This document shows, piece after piece, positions 17,790 to 29,199 of a stretch of 64,000 nt of DNA. Each line of letters starts with the position of its first letter. The first letter of the stretch is position 1. Source of the DNA: Dokdonella sp041395345 (GTDB lineage: Bacteria > Pseudomonadota > Gammaproteobacteria > Xanthomonadales > Rhodanobacteraceae); assembly GCF_041395345.1 (NCBI RefSeq), contig NZ_JAWLAR010000015.1, positions 47,196 through 111,195 on the forward strand. The letters run 5' to 3'. Under the pieces are notes generated by a model. It was not told the origin of the DNA. It saw nothing but the letters and a program-made list of their open reading frames with translations, and did not search any database. The position numbers were made by a program, and so were the translations under genes.

Positions 17790-17903
17790 CTAGTTGCTCG
17801 CCCCTGCGTTCTGCAGTGCCGATTGAGCGAAAGCCAGGTTCGCCTTGACACGCTCGCGTTCCGAGCCAGGCAGAAATGGGCTGGCAAGCAGTTGTCGGCA
17901 CAG
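17790..17903 (-). pseudogene. 3' fragment of a glycosyltransferase gene (duplicate)
   Basis: The minus-strand frame ending at 17790 encodes LCRQLLASPFLPGSER and the rest of a C-terminus ending ALQNAGASN. This is the same as the last ~37 residues of the intact glycosyltransferase at 22610-23710, with one change (G for C). Homology stops abruptly near 17903. It is a passenger of the copied block and shows that the block at 21.8-22.7 kb was the source. Confidence 0.85.
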
Positions 17904-18226
17904 ACTACGAGCTCCTTGTGCCAGCGGCGATCGAGATGAGAGCCGACGCTGGCCAGCGCCTCGCCGCGCAGGCGCGTACAAATCCAGGTCACCAGCAGGA
18001 CGAACGAGAAGCGCAGCGGTTCCAGCCAGGTGGCTGGAACACCGGCATGCTTGAGGCCCTGCGACAACGATGTGTAGAAGGCACGGCTGGGCAGGTACAC
18101 GGCAGCAAACAGGGGATCCACCACCCATTGCGCAGGCGACGGTTTGAATCGAGAAAGAGGGTTTTCAAGGGGGCATCCGGGCGAGGGAAGGGAAAGCATC
18201 GCGCAGATCCGTTGGCGAATCTGCAT
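17904..18226 (-). pseudogene. Possible truncated gene joined to the duplication edge
   Basis: From an ATG at 18226 a minus-strand frame reads MQIRQRICAMLSLPSPG and includes a plausible hydrophobic stretch (LRFSFVLLVTWICTRL) before running into the copied glycosyltransferase end in the wrong frame. I recognise no family. It may be the 5' part of a gene cut by the duplication. The rest of 18227-18659 holds nothing I can identify. Confidence 0.25.
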
Positions 18227-18659
18227 GACGTCTCCCAGGTCATCTTGACCGCGAACGCCGGCTCGGCGATGTGCCATCAGTCGGTTCAACGCCGCAGCCG
18301 AAATCGGCATCGGGGTGGCAGGCGGAGCGGTAGGCGACGGCATTTGCTGGAAGATCGACGCTGCTGCGCAGCGGTTCGGCCCTCGCAATCCGATCGCCAC
18401 GAGGATGCCCCTGCTGGGCAATCGGCGTATCCTCGGAACGCGCCGGCGGCCACCCCATCGCTGCTGCCTGTGAGTGGATCGACTGATTCGGCTCCGTCGG
18501 CGTCGCAATGCGGCAAGTGGGGACACACGGCAGGCACGGTGGGAACCGGCCCCGAGGGCTTCAACGGGGCTTGGGCGCGAGCGATCGGGACTTGCGCGCG
18601 CCGGCGGGGCGACCGTCGAACTGGCGGCCTCCTTCGACCTCAACTCTGCGGAGACCGAT

Positions 18660-19835
18660 ATGTGCAAAGCGGCAAGTTTCCTGTTTGGTGTGATGGTCGT
18701 CGCGGGCAGCGCGGCTGGCAACGAAGAAACGGTCTTTCTCGACGCAGAGTGCCCTCTGACCCCGCAAGTGGTTCTCGACCAGGGCACGTTCTGCAACACG
18801 AGCGCAATCAACGTTCCCGGGGCCGGCGTTGCCTCGCAGTACCCGAGCGCCATCACGGTGTCCGGCCTCACCGGCGTCATCAGCGACCTCAAGGTGCGCA
18901 TGCTCGGCGTCACACATGCCAATACGAGCACGCTGCAGGCACTCGTGCAGCCGCCATCGGGGGCACCGATCGGCCTGACCGGCTCGAGCTTCCTCGTGTC
19001 GAGTCCGGAGGCCCCCAACCAGCGGCCGGTCCCGACGGCGTCATCGGCGCAGTGGACCTTCAGCGAGCAGGCCGACGACTATGCGCTGTTCAATCGCGAT
19101 GGCGTTCCGCAGCTCACTTCAACGGCTCCGGTTTCCGGTTCATACCTGCCGCGGACCTTCGCTCTGTTGGGCCTGCCTGCTCCGGCGCCCAGCGCCGCCG
19201 AGTCGCAGCTGCTGGCAAGCCAGATCGGGCAGAATCCGAACGGCAGCTGGCAGCTCTTCGTCAATCAAGCGACGCTGAACACGGCCGCCAACCCCCAGCC
19301 GACCGGTACGATCGCCGGCGGATGGTGCGTGGACATCACGACGACGGCGAGCAATACCGGTTGCTACGCGAGCACCCTGCTGAGCGGCGCCATCACGACC
19401 AGCGACCTGCTGCAGACCGGACGTACCAATCGCAACGGAATCGTCAGCCTGTGCACATGGCCGAAGACGAATTCGCTGTTCGCCACGACCTCGCTCCACT
19501 ACGACGCCTACGCCGTCGTCAATCCCGCCGCCCAGGAGACTTGCATTACCCTGACCTCGGATTTTACCGGTTGCGGCGGCAATACGACCCAACCCGTCGT
19601 CTACACGACCTACGACCCCGCCAATCCAGGCAACAACATCCTGGCCGACGCCGGCTACAGTTCGATCGGTCGGCTCCAGATGAGCTTCCGGCGCGGCGCG
19701 GGCCAACCGTTCACGATCGTCGTGCATGAGATCACCGCAAATGCGGGTTGTCCGGCTTACTCGCTGTTTCTCGAACAGAACCGCTGCCAGGCGTTGCCGA
19801 TCGGCGACCTCATCTTCCGCAATGGCTTCGATTGA
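18660..19835 (+). CDS. Secreted protein with a P-domain-like region and LFxxGFD-type tail
   Basis: 391 residues from the ATG at 18660, which starts a signal peptide (MCKAASFLFGVMVVAGSAAGNE); an upstream in-frame ATG gives an implausible arginine-rich leader. The first half, with AITVSGLTGVISDLKVRMLG and LQALVQPPSGAPIGL, resembles the proprotein-convertase P domain. The second half is beta-rich with several cysteines (GCYAS, SLCTWP, ETCITL, TGCGG). It ends in LIFRNGFD, a short motif shared with other exported proteins here. No catalytic site is visible; it is probably a surface or secreted adhesion-type protein. Confidence 0.75.
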   Translation: MCKAASFLFGVMVVAGSAAGNEETVFLDAECPLTPQVVLDQGTFCNTSAINVPGAGVASQYPSAITVSGLTGVISDLKVRMLGVTHANTSTLQALVQPPSGAPIGLTGSSFLVSSPEAPNQRPVPTASSAQWTFSEQADDYALFNRDGVPQLTSTAPVSGSYLPRTFALLGLPAPAPSAAESQLLASQIGQNPNGSWQLFVNQATLNTAANPQPTGTIAGGWCVDITTTASNTGCYASTLLSGAITTSDLLQTGRTNRNGIVSLCTWPKTNSLFATTSLHYDAYAVVNPAAQETCITLTSDFTGCGGNTTQPVVYTTYDPANPGNNILADAGYSSIGRLQMSFRRGAGQPFTIVVHEITANAGCPAYSLFLEQNRCQALPIGDLIFRNGFD

Positions 19836-19908
19836 CGCGCGGGCGTCTCCGGGCCACGCGCCGCAGCGCCCTGCCCCGACTCACCACTGTCATGCGGAGG
19901 ACATTGAC

Positions 19909-21228
19909 ATGCTGCGCCGACGCACTCCCTCGAGGCGATTCCTTGCTGCGCTGCTGGCGACCGCGGCATGCCTTCCGGGCCCGACGATCGCGGCGGAGTC
20001 GTCGGTCAGCGGCGCCTCGGCGGACCTCTCGATCACAATCGGCAATGGCTCGGACGAGATCGAGACAGGCCAGTTGACGACCTACCAGATCGTCGCCGCC
20101 AGCAGCGGGCCCGAGCCGATGAGCGCCACGGTCGCGGTCGACTTTCCATTCGGACTCTCCAATTGCAACTGGACTTGCGCGGGCGATGGGGGAGCGAGCT
20201 GTGCCGCCGCCGGAAGCGGCGACATCGGGGAAGGCGTCTTCCTGCCCACGGCCCTGTCCCGTGCGAGCTTCAGCGCCACCTGCTTCGTGGCCACCTCCAT
20301 CCCGATTCCGCCGCCACCCACGCTCGCGGTCACGGCCAGTGTGGTCGGCGTGGTGAGCGATCCCAATCCCCTGAACAACATCGCCACCGACACCGATGCA
20401 CTGGTGCCCGTGGTCGACGTGAAAGTCAGCATCGACGACGGGCTTTCTACTATTTGGTATGGGCGCAGTCTGACCTACGTGATCAAGGTGAGTTCGCAGG
20501 GCTCCGATGCGATCGTGCGCCTGGTCAACAGCGTCCCATCCACCCTGACTGACTGCACCTGGTCTTGCCAGTCGTTTGTCGGGGAGTTCTGCCCGACCCC
20601 CGCCAGCGGCAATGGCAACATCGATGTACAACTGGTCTTGCCGGCCAATTCGGGGGGATTCACCGAATTCGCGCGCTTCAGCTCGACCTGCATGCTATCG
20701 GGCAGCGCCTTTCTCGACGTGGTCAACACGGCCGAGCTGTTGATCGCGCCGCCGTTCCGTGACCCGGTTCCGTCCAACAACCAGGCCACCGACACCGACC
20801 TGCTGCGCCGCAGCGTCGATCTGTCGGCGACGATCGACGACGGTGTCCAGTACGTGCGCATCGGCGACTTCCTCGATTACACGATCCGCATCGACAACGC
20901 CGGGCCGGACAGCGGCGAGTTCACCTACATCTTCGACGCGCTGCCGAACGGTCTCTCGAGCGGCGTCTGGTCCTGCACGGCCTCGCCCGGCGCAACCTGC
21001 CACGAGGGCGTCGGCAACACGCTCGACGACGTCGTCACGATTCCGGTCGGCGGCCATGTCACCTACCTGTTCAGCGCCATCGTGCAAGGACCGTCGTTCA
21101 CGGCACCGATCGCGAACACGGTGTCGGCCTTTTCCGACCTCGAAACCTTCGATCCGACTCCGGGCAACAACGTCGTCACCGATCGCGACATCGTGGTCCT
21201 GTTCAGGGCCGACTTCGATTTTCCCTAG
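19909..21228 (+). CDS. Secreted protein with three DUF11-like repeats
   Basis: 439 residues. The ATG at 19909 follows CGGAGGA and begins a signal peptide (RRFLAALLATAACLPG...TIAAES). Three beta-sandwich repeats of about 130 residues follow, each starting with a phrase like ADLSITIGNGSDEIETGQ, VDVKVSIDDGLSTIWYGR or VDLSATIDDGVQYVRIGD and ending with PLNNIATDTD or PSNNQATDTD. This is the DUF11/CARDB-like pattern of extracellular adhesion modules, with paired cysteines (CNWTC, CTWSC). The tail VVLFRADFDFP is a variant of the LFxxGF[DE] motif. It lies downstream of another secreted gene and overlaps the convergent YchJ gene by 4 bp. Confidence 0.8.
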   Translation: MLRRRTPSRRFLAALLATAACLPGPTIAAESSVSGASADLSITIGNGSDEIETGQLTTYQIVAASSGPEPMSATVAVDFPFGLSNCNWTCAGDGGASCAAAGSGDIGEGVFLPTALSRASFSATCFVATSIPIPPPPTLAVTASVVGVVSDPNPLNNIATDTDALVPVVDVKVSIDDGLSTIWYGRSLTYVIKVSSQGSDAIVRLVNSVPSTLTDCTWSCQSFVGEFCPTPASGNGNIDVQLVLPANSGGFTEFARFSSTCMLSGSAFLDVVNTAELLIAPPFRDPVPSNNQATDTDLLRRSVDLSATIDDGVQYVRIGDFLDYTIRIDNAGPDSGEFTYIFDALPNGLSSGVWSCTASPGATCHEGVGNTLDDVVTIPVGGHVTYLFSAIVQGPSFTAPIANTVSAFSDLETFDPTPGNNVVTDRDIVVLFRADFDFP

Positions 21229-21647
21229 GCAGGGCCGGACCTCCCGCGCGCAGCGGGGAACCGACCGTCCAGGTACCACCAGCGGCCATTCTCGAGCACG
21301 AAACGGCTGCGTTCGTGCAGGCGTCGCGCGCTGCCGCCGCCCTCGCGGTAGCGGGCGACGAACTCGACTTCGGCCCGTTCGGGTCCAGGGCTGGCGTGGT
21401 CAAGAACCGTCAGGTCCAGCCAGCTCGGCTGCCCGACGGCAAGTTCAAGCCCTTGCGGTCGCGTCGAAGCATGCCAGGTCGCCAGCAGGTAGCCTTCGAG
21501 GCCGAGCACATAGGCGCTGTAGCGCGAACGCATCAGGGCTTCGGCGTCCTTGGCGACGGCACCGGCGTGCAGCGCTGCGCAACACTCGGCGTAGCGACGC
21601 GTTGGATCGCAGGGGCACGGTGTTTCGCGATCGGGACGGGTCTTCAT
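21225..21647 (-). CDS. YchJ-like SEC-C motif protein (copy 2)
   Basis: 140 residues with the SEC-C zinc motif (CPCDPTRRYAECCAALHAG) and the YchJ core (LMRSRYSAYVLGLEGYLLATWH, FVARYREGGGSARRLHERSRF, GRWWYLDG). It is paralogous to 16271-16678 but clearly diverged, unlike the adjacent amidotransferase copies, which are almost identical. Its stop overlaps the end of the convergent secreted-protein gene. Confidence 0.88.
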   Translation of the reverse strand: MKTRPDRETPCPCDPTRRYAECCAALHAGAVAKDAEALMRSRYSAYVLGLEGYLLATWHASTRPQGLELAVGQPSWLDLTVLDHASPGPERAEVEFVARYREGGGSARRLHERSRFVLENGRWWYLDGRFPAARGRSGPA

Positions 21648-21781
21648 CGGCGAACTCTATCAGCTGTCGGGACGGCCGGTCCTGTCGCCGGGCAGACGCG
21701 CCTTCGTCGGCGCCCGTTTTGGACGTCTAGACGTCGATACGCTAGTGTGCGGACATCGCCGTCGCCGGACCCAGGCAATCC

Positions 21782-22543
21782 ATGTCGCGCATCCTCGTCT
21801 TCCAGCATGTTGCCGCCGAGCCGCTCGTAACGCTCGATCCGCTGATCCGTCAGCGGGGTCACCGGATGCGTTTCGTCAATTTCGAGCGCCAGCCGGATGC
21901 CGTGCCGAACATGGACCGCTATCACGGCCTGATCGTGCTCGGCGGGCCCATGAACGTCGAAGATCAGGCGCGGCGGCCGCATCTGCGCACCGAGCTCGGC
22001 GTGATCGAACAGGCCTTGCACCAGGACAAGCCGGTGCTGGGCATCTGCCTTGGCGGGCAATTGCTGGCGCACGCGCTCGGCGCGGCGGTCGTGCGCCACA
22101 GTGAGCCCGAGATTGGCTGGTACGAACTCCAGGCCCATGCACGCGGCTTGGCAGACCCGGTGGTTTCGGGCCTGGGCCGCCGCTCAACCGTTTTTCAATG
22201 GCACAGCCGCAGCTTCGCTATCCCGCAGGGTGCCGCACACCTGGCGAGTACCGCGACCTGCCCGAACCAGGCTTTTCGCTATGGCCGCAATGCCTATGGA
22301 TTCCAGTTCCATCTGGAAATGGACCTGGCCTTGATTGAGCGGTGGTTGGGATTGCCGCAGTACCACGCGGAACTGGCCGCCGCAGGATTGGGCCAGGATG
22401 CAGCATCCATTCTTGCCCGAACTCCCGTGGCAATGTCGTCGATGCGCAAATCCGCACTTGCCGTATTCAGTCGCTTCCTTGACCGGATCGGCCCTTCACG
22501 ACGTTCTGCCATCGAGACAAGCGAAGCGATCGCGCTGGCATGA
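21782..22543 (+). CDS. Class I glutamine amidotransferase-like protein (copy 2)
   Basis: 253 residues, identical to the copy at 16962-17723 except V16 for G. It has the same catalytic C89 (GICLGGQ) and His/Glu (FHLEMD). Offset between copies is constant at 4,820 bp with no gaps. The few base differences cluster in the first ~75 bp and at the far right end of the copied block. This copy is beside the intact glycosyltransferase gene and is therefore probably the original. Confidence 0.9.
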   Translation: MSRILVFQHVAAEPLVTLDPLIRQRGHRMRFVNFERQPDAVPNMDRYHGLIVLGGPMNVEDQARRPHLRTELGVIEQALHQDKPVLGICLGGQLLAHALGAAVVRHSEPEIGWYELQAHARGLADPVVSGLGRRSTVFQWHSRSFAIPQGAAHLASTATCPNQAFRYGRNAYGFQFHLEMDLALIERWLGLPQYHAELAAAGLGQDAASILARTPVAMSSMRKSALAVFSRFLDRIGPSRRSAIETSEAIALA

Positions 22544-22609
22544 GTCAATTCCGGATGGCTCACGATGACAGGCGAAGTGCATTCGAACGCGTCTGCAATG
22601 CCACTGGCA

Positions 22610-23710
22610 CTAGTTGCTCGCCCCTGCGTTCTGCAGTGCCGATTGAGCGAAAGCCAGGTTCGCCTTGACACGCTCGCGTTCCGAGCAAGGCAGAAATGGA
22701 CTGGCAAGCAGTTGTCGGCACAGTTCGGCGCTTTCGGAATAGTCACCACACCAATAGCTGGACACCGCCAGTTCATCGCGGGCACGCCAGGCCTGGATGC
22801 TGTGATCGACAAACAGGACATCCTCGGTCGGCGGCTTCGCGAGCGCAATCGCGGCAAAATCGCGGCCCAATGCAAAGCGCTTCTGCAAGCGGCAGTAGCG
22901 GGCCAACTCGCAGGGCGCTTCGGCGCGCGACGGGCGGAAATCGTAGGCAAGCAGATAGGCGGAGAGAATGTCCGCATCGGCACAACCACTGCGCTCGCTG
23001 AGCAAGCCCACTTGCAGCATGGCCTGGTAGACCTCTTCAGCCCAGCCACCCATGGCAATGCGCTTGCGATATACGATCAGTGCCTCCGCAAGCTGGCCAG
23101 AATCTCGCAGACTCTGGGCAAGATAGAAGGTGTAGCGTGCGTTGTCGGGCTCGTCGATCAACGCACGTCTCAGCACCTCGGCATCGGCCGCAAACTTCTC
23201 GGTCACCGGGCGCTGACTGCGCGCACCATCGGTGTGCACCTGGATGTGCAGGCCCGGCAGGAATCTGGTTTCGGCAGCATGCCTTGAGACCAGCGCCTCG
23301 TGCAGCACGCCTCGCCAGACCCAGTCGGCATCCAGTTTCGGCAGTGCAATGCGTCGGTAGCGTGTATTGCCGAAATGAAACTCGAGTGAGTAGCCGGGCG
23401 CATCCAGAGCCGGCCAGGCAAAGCCGGTGTCGGCAACAAGCACTTCATCCGCATCGATAACCAGCGCGTAGTCGCCGTGGCGGGCGGCGAGTTCCAGCGA
23501 CTCGTTGCGATTGTGGGCGAAATCGACCCAGGGCCGCTCGATCAACTCACCGGGCAGGTCGGCCAGCGCGCGCCGCACCAGATCCTGGGTGCCGTCATTC
23601 GAACCGGTATCGGATATCGCCCAGCAATCAATGAACGGTAAAGCTGAACGCAGGCAGCGTTCGATCACGGCGGATTCGTTGCGGACTATCATGGACAGGC
23701 AGATGCGCAT
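22610..23710 (-). CDS. Family 2 glycosyltransferase with helical-repeat C-terminus
   Basis: 366 residues from the ATG at 23710; an ATG six codons earlier is possible. The GT-A domain opens with RICLSMIVRNESAVIERCL, has SDTGSNDGTQDLV for nucleotide binding and the metal-binding DAD in ALVIDADEVLVAD. After about residue 200 it turns into TPR-like helices (ARYTFYLAQSLRDSGQLAEA). This organisation is common in GT2 enzymes from glycan-modifying loci. Its acceptor is unknown. The 3' end is duplicated at 17790-17903. Confidence 0.88.
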   Translation of the reverse strand: MRICLSMIVRNESAVIERCLRSALPFIDCWAISDTGSNDGTQDLVRRALADLPGELIERPWVDFAHNRNESLELAARHGDYALVIDADEVLVADTGFAWPALDAPGYSLEFHFGNTRYRRIALPKLDADWVWRGVLHEALVSRHAAETRFLPGLHIQVHTDGARSQRPVTEKFAADAEVLRRALIDEPDNARYTFYLAQSLRDSGQLAEALIVYRKRIAMGGWAEEVYQAMLQVGLLSERSGCADADILSAYLLAYDFRPSRAEAPCELARYCRLQKRFALGRDFAAIALAKPPTEDVLFVDHSIQAWRARDELAVSSYWCGDYSESAELCRQLLASPFLPCSERERVKANLAFAQSALQNAGASN

Positions 23711-23824
23711 TGGTGAAATGTAGCGCATGCCGATCAGCAGCCGAAAGCCGATGCGATATGCGCGCCGGCCGCAGGGTTGATCCCCACGGCCGACTCGGCG
23801 TTTTCAGCTCGGCATCAACCGCTG

Positions 23825-25507
23825 TTACGGCTCCTGCTTGGTCGCCCCGGCCGGCTGGGGTGCTGCGTCGAAGCGGACGCTCTGGCCATCAAACCAGATC
23901 GGCCTGGCCGCTTTTGTCAGGTCTGCATCATTGAACATGACTTCGCGCATTTGGCTATCGAAGTTGCCGTTGGCCAATTCGGCAGGCAAGGGCTGGACCT
24001 TGTCCGCGTCGGAGCGGTTGCCGACCGCAATCCAGCTGAAACGGACATTGGCCGAACCCGATGCGACGGCGACCGTGAAGCCATTGCTTTCGATGCTCGC
24101 AATGTAGAGTTGGGCAGGCGACCCAACCGGCGACACGGTTACGTCAGGAACACCGCCCAGCATCCCCCGATACGCCGCTGTAAATGGCACGAATACCGAT
24201 TCCCCATTCAGCTGCGCCGAACCATTGTCGTAAACCTTGAGGCCGGTTGAGGTATTCGCGAATGCAGCCACGCGCGGTGCACCGAGTTCGCTGCTGCTGA
24301 CCACCAGATCAGCCGAGTAGCCACTGGTATAGACGTTGCCCAGGTTGTACGAGGCAAACATGGATCCACTGCTGACCGCGCCCATGACCTCACCGTGTGA
24401 CCACGAGCCGATCATGCCACCGTAAAAGCCGCCGCCAACGCCTTCGTTCGCTCCACCCACCGGGCTTCCACCGCCCGAGGCATAGCCGGCCGAACCGTAG
24501 ACGCCATAGGTCGCGTTGCCGCTGTTCTTGTAGCCGAGTGAACCCCAATACGTGCCGGCTTGTTGGGCACCCAGCACGCCGCCGGTGCGGGTGTAGTCGT
24601 TGTAGCTGTAGCCAGCCACGCCGAATGTGTAAAGGTCGCCCCAATAGTTGTAACCCATCACGGCGCTGTTGCCACCGCTCTGGTTGTAGCTGGTGCCATC
24701 GTTTTGCGAATCGCGCGTGCGGTAACCAAAGATGGTTGCTTGGCCGTCGCCAGTGGCTGTCAACTGTGTCCTGGAGACATAGTGTTGGTAGCTGGCGCTT
24801 GGCGCGACATTGACTCCGACGCCGGTGCCATCGTCACGAATCAGCGAATTGCCGAGCGTGCTTGGCCCGGTGAACTTGCTCACATAGTTGGTGGTACCCG
24901 CTGCCGATCCCGCGCCATCCGCGCCGGTTGCACCCGTTGCGCCGGTGGCTCCATCGGCTCCGGTCGGGCCGATCGGGCCGATCGGGCCGATTGGACCGAT
25001 CGCTCCCATGGCACCATCGTTGCCAGTGGCGCCAGTCGGGCCAGGGGCTCCGGTCGGGCCGGGTGCGCCCGTAGCGCCGGTTTCACCGGTAACGCCAGTG
25101 GCTCCCATGGCTCCATCCGCGCCCGTCGGTCCGGAGGCACCGGTCGGGCCGGGTGCACCGGTTGCTCCCGTGTCCCCGGTTGCGCCTGTTGGCCCGGCAG
25201 CTCCGGTAGCGCCTGTGGCTCCGGTCGCACCGGTCGGCCCGGTCGGACCCACCAGGCCGACATTCGAGCAGGGACCGACCGCGCCGGTAGCCACTTCGAA
25301 ACAGACCGGACTGGTGCGCAGTACTGCGCCGCCAAGGTTGGCAACGGTCAGATTGCCGAGGGCATCGATCGCGAACAGGGGCGACACACCATTGTCGACG
25401 ACAAAGCCGCCGCCCGCAGGTGGCGTGACAGTTACATTCTGGGCCTGTACAGCGCCGACGCTCAGCGTCTGCAGGATGGCGAAGGCAAGTACGGTGCGTC
25501 GGATCAT
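23825..25507 (-). CDS. Secreted collagen-like repeat protein
   Basis: 560 residues. Signal peptide (MIRRTVLAFAILQTLSVGAVQAQ) and a short beta domain, then an uninterrupted collagen-like Gly-X-Y tract at residues 84-200 (39 triplets, mainly GAT, GPT, GAP and a GPI run). A C-terminal Gly/Tyr/Ser-rich domain follows (VMGYNYWGDLYTFGVAGYS, GGFYGGMIGSWSHGEVMG) that resembles trimeric fibre or tail-fibre heads. It probably forms a surface or secreted trimer. It lies 40 bp downstream of the IPTL-tailed protein gene, likely in one operon. Confidence 0.82.
   Translation of the reverse strand: MIRRTVLAFAILQTLSVGAVQAQNVTVTPPAGGGFVVDNGVSPLFAIDALGNLTVANLGGAVLRTSPVCFEVATGAVGPCSNVGLVGPTGPTGATGATGATGAAGPTGATGDTGATGAPGPTGASGPTGADGAMGATGVTGETGATGAPGPTGAPGPTGATGNDGAMGAIGPIGPIGPIGPTGADGATGATGATGADGAGSAAGTTNYVSKFTGPSTLGNSLIRDDGTGVGVNVAPSASYQHYVSRTQLTATGDGQATIFGYRTRDSQNDGTSYNQSGGNSAVMGYNYWGDLYTFGVAGYSYNDYTRTGGVLGAQQAGTYWGSLGYKNSGNATYGVYGSAGYASGGGSPVGGANEGVGGGFYGGMIGSWSHGEVMGAVSSGSMFASYNLGNVYTSGYSADLVVSSSELGAPRVAAFANTSTGLKVYDNGSAQLNGESVFVPFTAAYRGMLGGVPDVTVSPVGSPAQLYIASIESNGFTVAVASGSANVRFSWIAVGNRSDADKVQPLPAELANGNFDSQMREVMFNDADLTKAARPIWFDGQSVRFDAAPQPAGATKQEP
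24908..25258 (-). repeat. Gly-X-Y coding minisatellite
   Basis: Degenerate 9-bp units encode 39 Gly-X-Y triplets inside the collagen-like gene. A short exact run, gccgatcggg repeated near 24965-24995, encodes GPIGPIGPI. Such tracts can change length by slippage, but the frame is intact here. Confidence 0.85.
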
Positions 25508-25547
25508 GGTGGTGTCCTATTCAAGACTCAGGATGAAACGAACTGGA

Positions 25548-26333
25548 TCAGCGGCTCTGGGCTGCTCGCTGGCGCCTGGCCATCACAATCAGTAGCAAGC
25601 CGAGAATCGCAAGCCAGACCGGTGAAAGCGTGGGCAAGGGAATCCCCTCTACATAGCCGGTATTGCCGAACCAGCCGAGGTCGTTGCCGGTACCGCCCTG
25701 GTTGGATTCGTCGGGCGCCAAGGCTTGACCGATTGCGTGCACATCGGAGACACCGACATCGCTGATGTTCTGGCTGCCCGTTGGCAGCAAATCGATATAG
25801 GCCACCTGACCGGCTGTCGAACTGGCCATCTGAATCGCCAGGGCCGGTACGCCAAGTATGGTCAGCAAGCCATCGATGCTCTGCGTGGTGCCGACAGAAA
25901 AGATGTAGGTCTTGCCGGTTGCGCTGACAAAGCTGAGGTCGTGGAAAAGCGAATTGCCACTGACGCCGGATTGGGCCGGGGCGCCGTCGATGAACCGGAC
26001 TACGCTGGTTCCAGCCAGAAAATTGCCGAAATTCGACCACGTTCCCGACAGTTCGATGGATCCGCTACCGGCGTCGATCGTGCCGCCAGGGTTGGTCGAG
26101 ACGGCCTGCACCTGTTCGACCGAACCGGAACCCAGTGCCAATGTCCCGGAAACAAGGAGATCGGTGCCGCCAAGCCCGAGGATCCCGCCTGACAACTGGA
26201 CATCGGCGCCGGCAGGAATCTGCCAGTCGGCGTGGGCCGCGCAGCCGAATACGGCGAGACATCCGCATAGCAGCCATCCGGAAACAGACGCGCACTGCAG
26301 CCGCACGCGCTCAACTCGAGACGGTAGGTTCAT
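25548..26333 (-). CDS. Exported beta-helix-like protein with IPTL-CTERM-like tail
   Basis: 261 residues from the ATG at 26333, preceded by AGGGGG; earlier in-frame starts give no signal peptide. The N-terminal signal (ASVSGWLLCGCLAVFGCAAHA) is followed by a repetitive beta-rich domain (IPAGADVQLSGGILGLGGTD, GSGSIELSGTWSNFGNF). The C-terminus is a sorting tail: IPLPTLSPVWLAILGLLL then MARRQRAAQSR, that is a P-T-L-S motif, a hydrophobic helix and a basic end, like IPTL-CTERM proteins processed by exosortase-like enzymes. No such enzyme is in the window. Confidence 0.78.
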   Translation of the reverse strand: MNLPSRVERVRLQCASVSGWLLCGCLAVFGCAAHADWQIPAGADVQLSGGILGLGGTDLLVSGTLALGSGSVEQVQAVSTNPGGTIDAGSGSIELSGTWSNFGNFLAGTSVVRFIDGAPAQSGVSGNSLFHDLSFVSATGKTYIFSVGTTQSIDGLLTILGVPALAIQMASSTAGQVAYIDLLPTGSQNISDVGVSDVHAIGQALAPDESNQGGTGNDLGWFGNTGYVEGIPLPTLSPVWLAILGLLLIVMARRQRAAQSR

Positions 26334-26536
26334 TCCAGCCCCCTGTGAATGAAGGCTTGATCCTACACGCGATGACCCGAGAAAAGATACGCTTCGTTTG
26401 CTCCTGGCGCAGCGGAAACCCGGAATCAACCGTCCTGGTTGCCTGCTGAAGCCGGCCCGATCAGCGACCTCATCGCCGGCAGGAAAGGCCGCTGCCATGT
26501 CCGGAAACGGGGTTCCACCGGATGCCCGGAGCGGAA

Positions 26537-26567
26537 TTGAGCGAAAAGCCCGCAGTTCGTGTAAAAT
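26537..26567 (+). promoter_or_regulatory. Candidate promoter for the EF-G gene
   Basis: TTGAGC at 26537-26542 and TAAAAT at 26562-26567 are separated by 19 bp, a little long. They lie about 225 bp upstream of the EF-G start in a 459-bp non-coding stretch (26334-26792) with no other gene. Confidence 0.35.
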
Positions 26568-26792
26568 CCGCGCGCCGATTCAGGCTGGACCTGAACGCCC
26601 GCGCGAACCGCGGTTTGCGGCGAGGCTGAAGCCATCGGAGCAGTTTCCACGACATCCACCCGACAGCAGCGCGATTCGTCGCGCCGATGCTGCCGGGTTC
26701 GGTGTCGCGTTTTTCGTGGTCGGAAGGCTGAAGCGATCCCGTATCGCCGGTCCGCTCGGCCAACCTTTTCAACCTAGTATCAGAGAAAAATC

Positions 26793-28922
<2,130 letters not shown>

Positions 28923-28963
28923 TCGGCTGAGCTCCATTCGCGGCCAGGGATCGCCGCCAGCCC

Positions 28964-29005
28964 AACGCCCGCGTCTCGCTCTGCGACCGCGGGCGTTGTT
29001 GTTTG
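28964..29005 (+). terminator. Rho-independent terminator after EF-G gene
   Basis: AACGCCCGCG (28964-28973) pairs perfectly with CGCGGGCGTT (28988-28997) over 10 bp, followed by GTTGTTTG, 40 bp after the EF-G stop. Confidence 0.85.
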
Positions 29006-29199
29006 TGGAACCGGCCATTGACGTTCGAAGCGGCATGAAGTCAGCCGAAAATCGCGGAAGACGAACTCGGGAGTGGCTTCGGCCGCGATGCTCCTGCTGC
29101 TGATGTCTATCGAAGTCGCATTGCGGGCCGGCGCTTCGTTTGGTGGAGTGGCGGGAAGATCGTCAATAATGCAATTCCTGTCGAAGGAATCGCATCCTG

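Noticed and set aside
24908..25258. Repeat tract as a possible CRISPR array
   Set aside because: The 9-bp units have no spacers and encode Gly-X-Y triplets of an intact gene.
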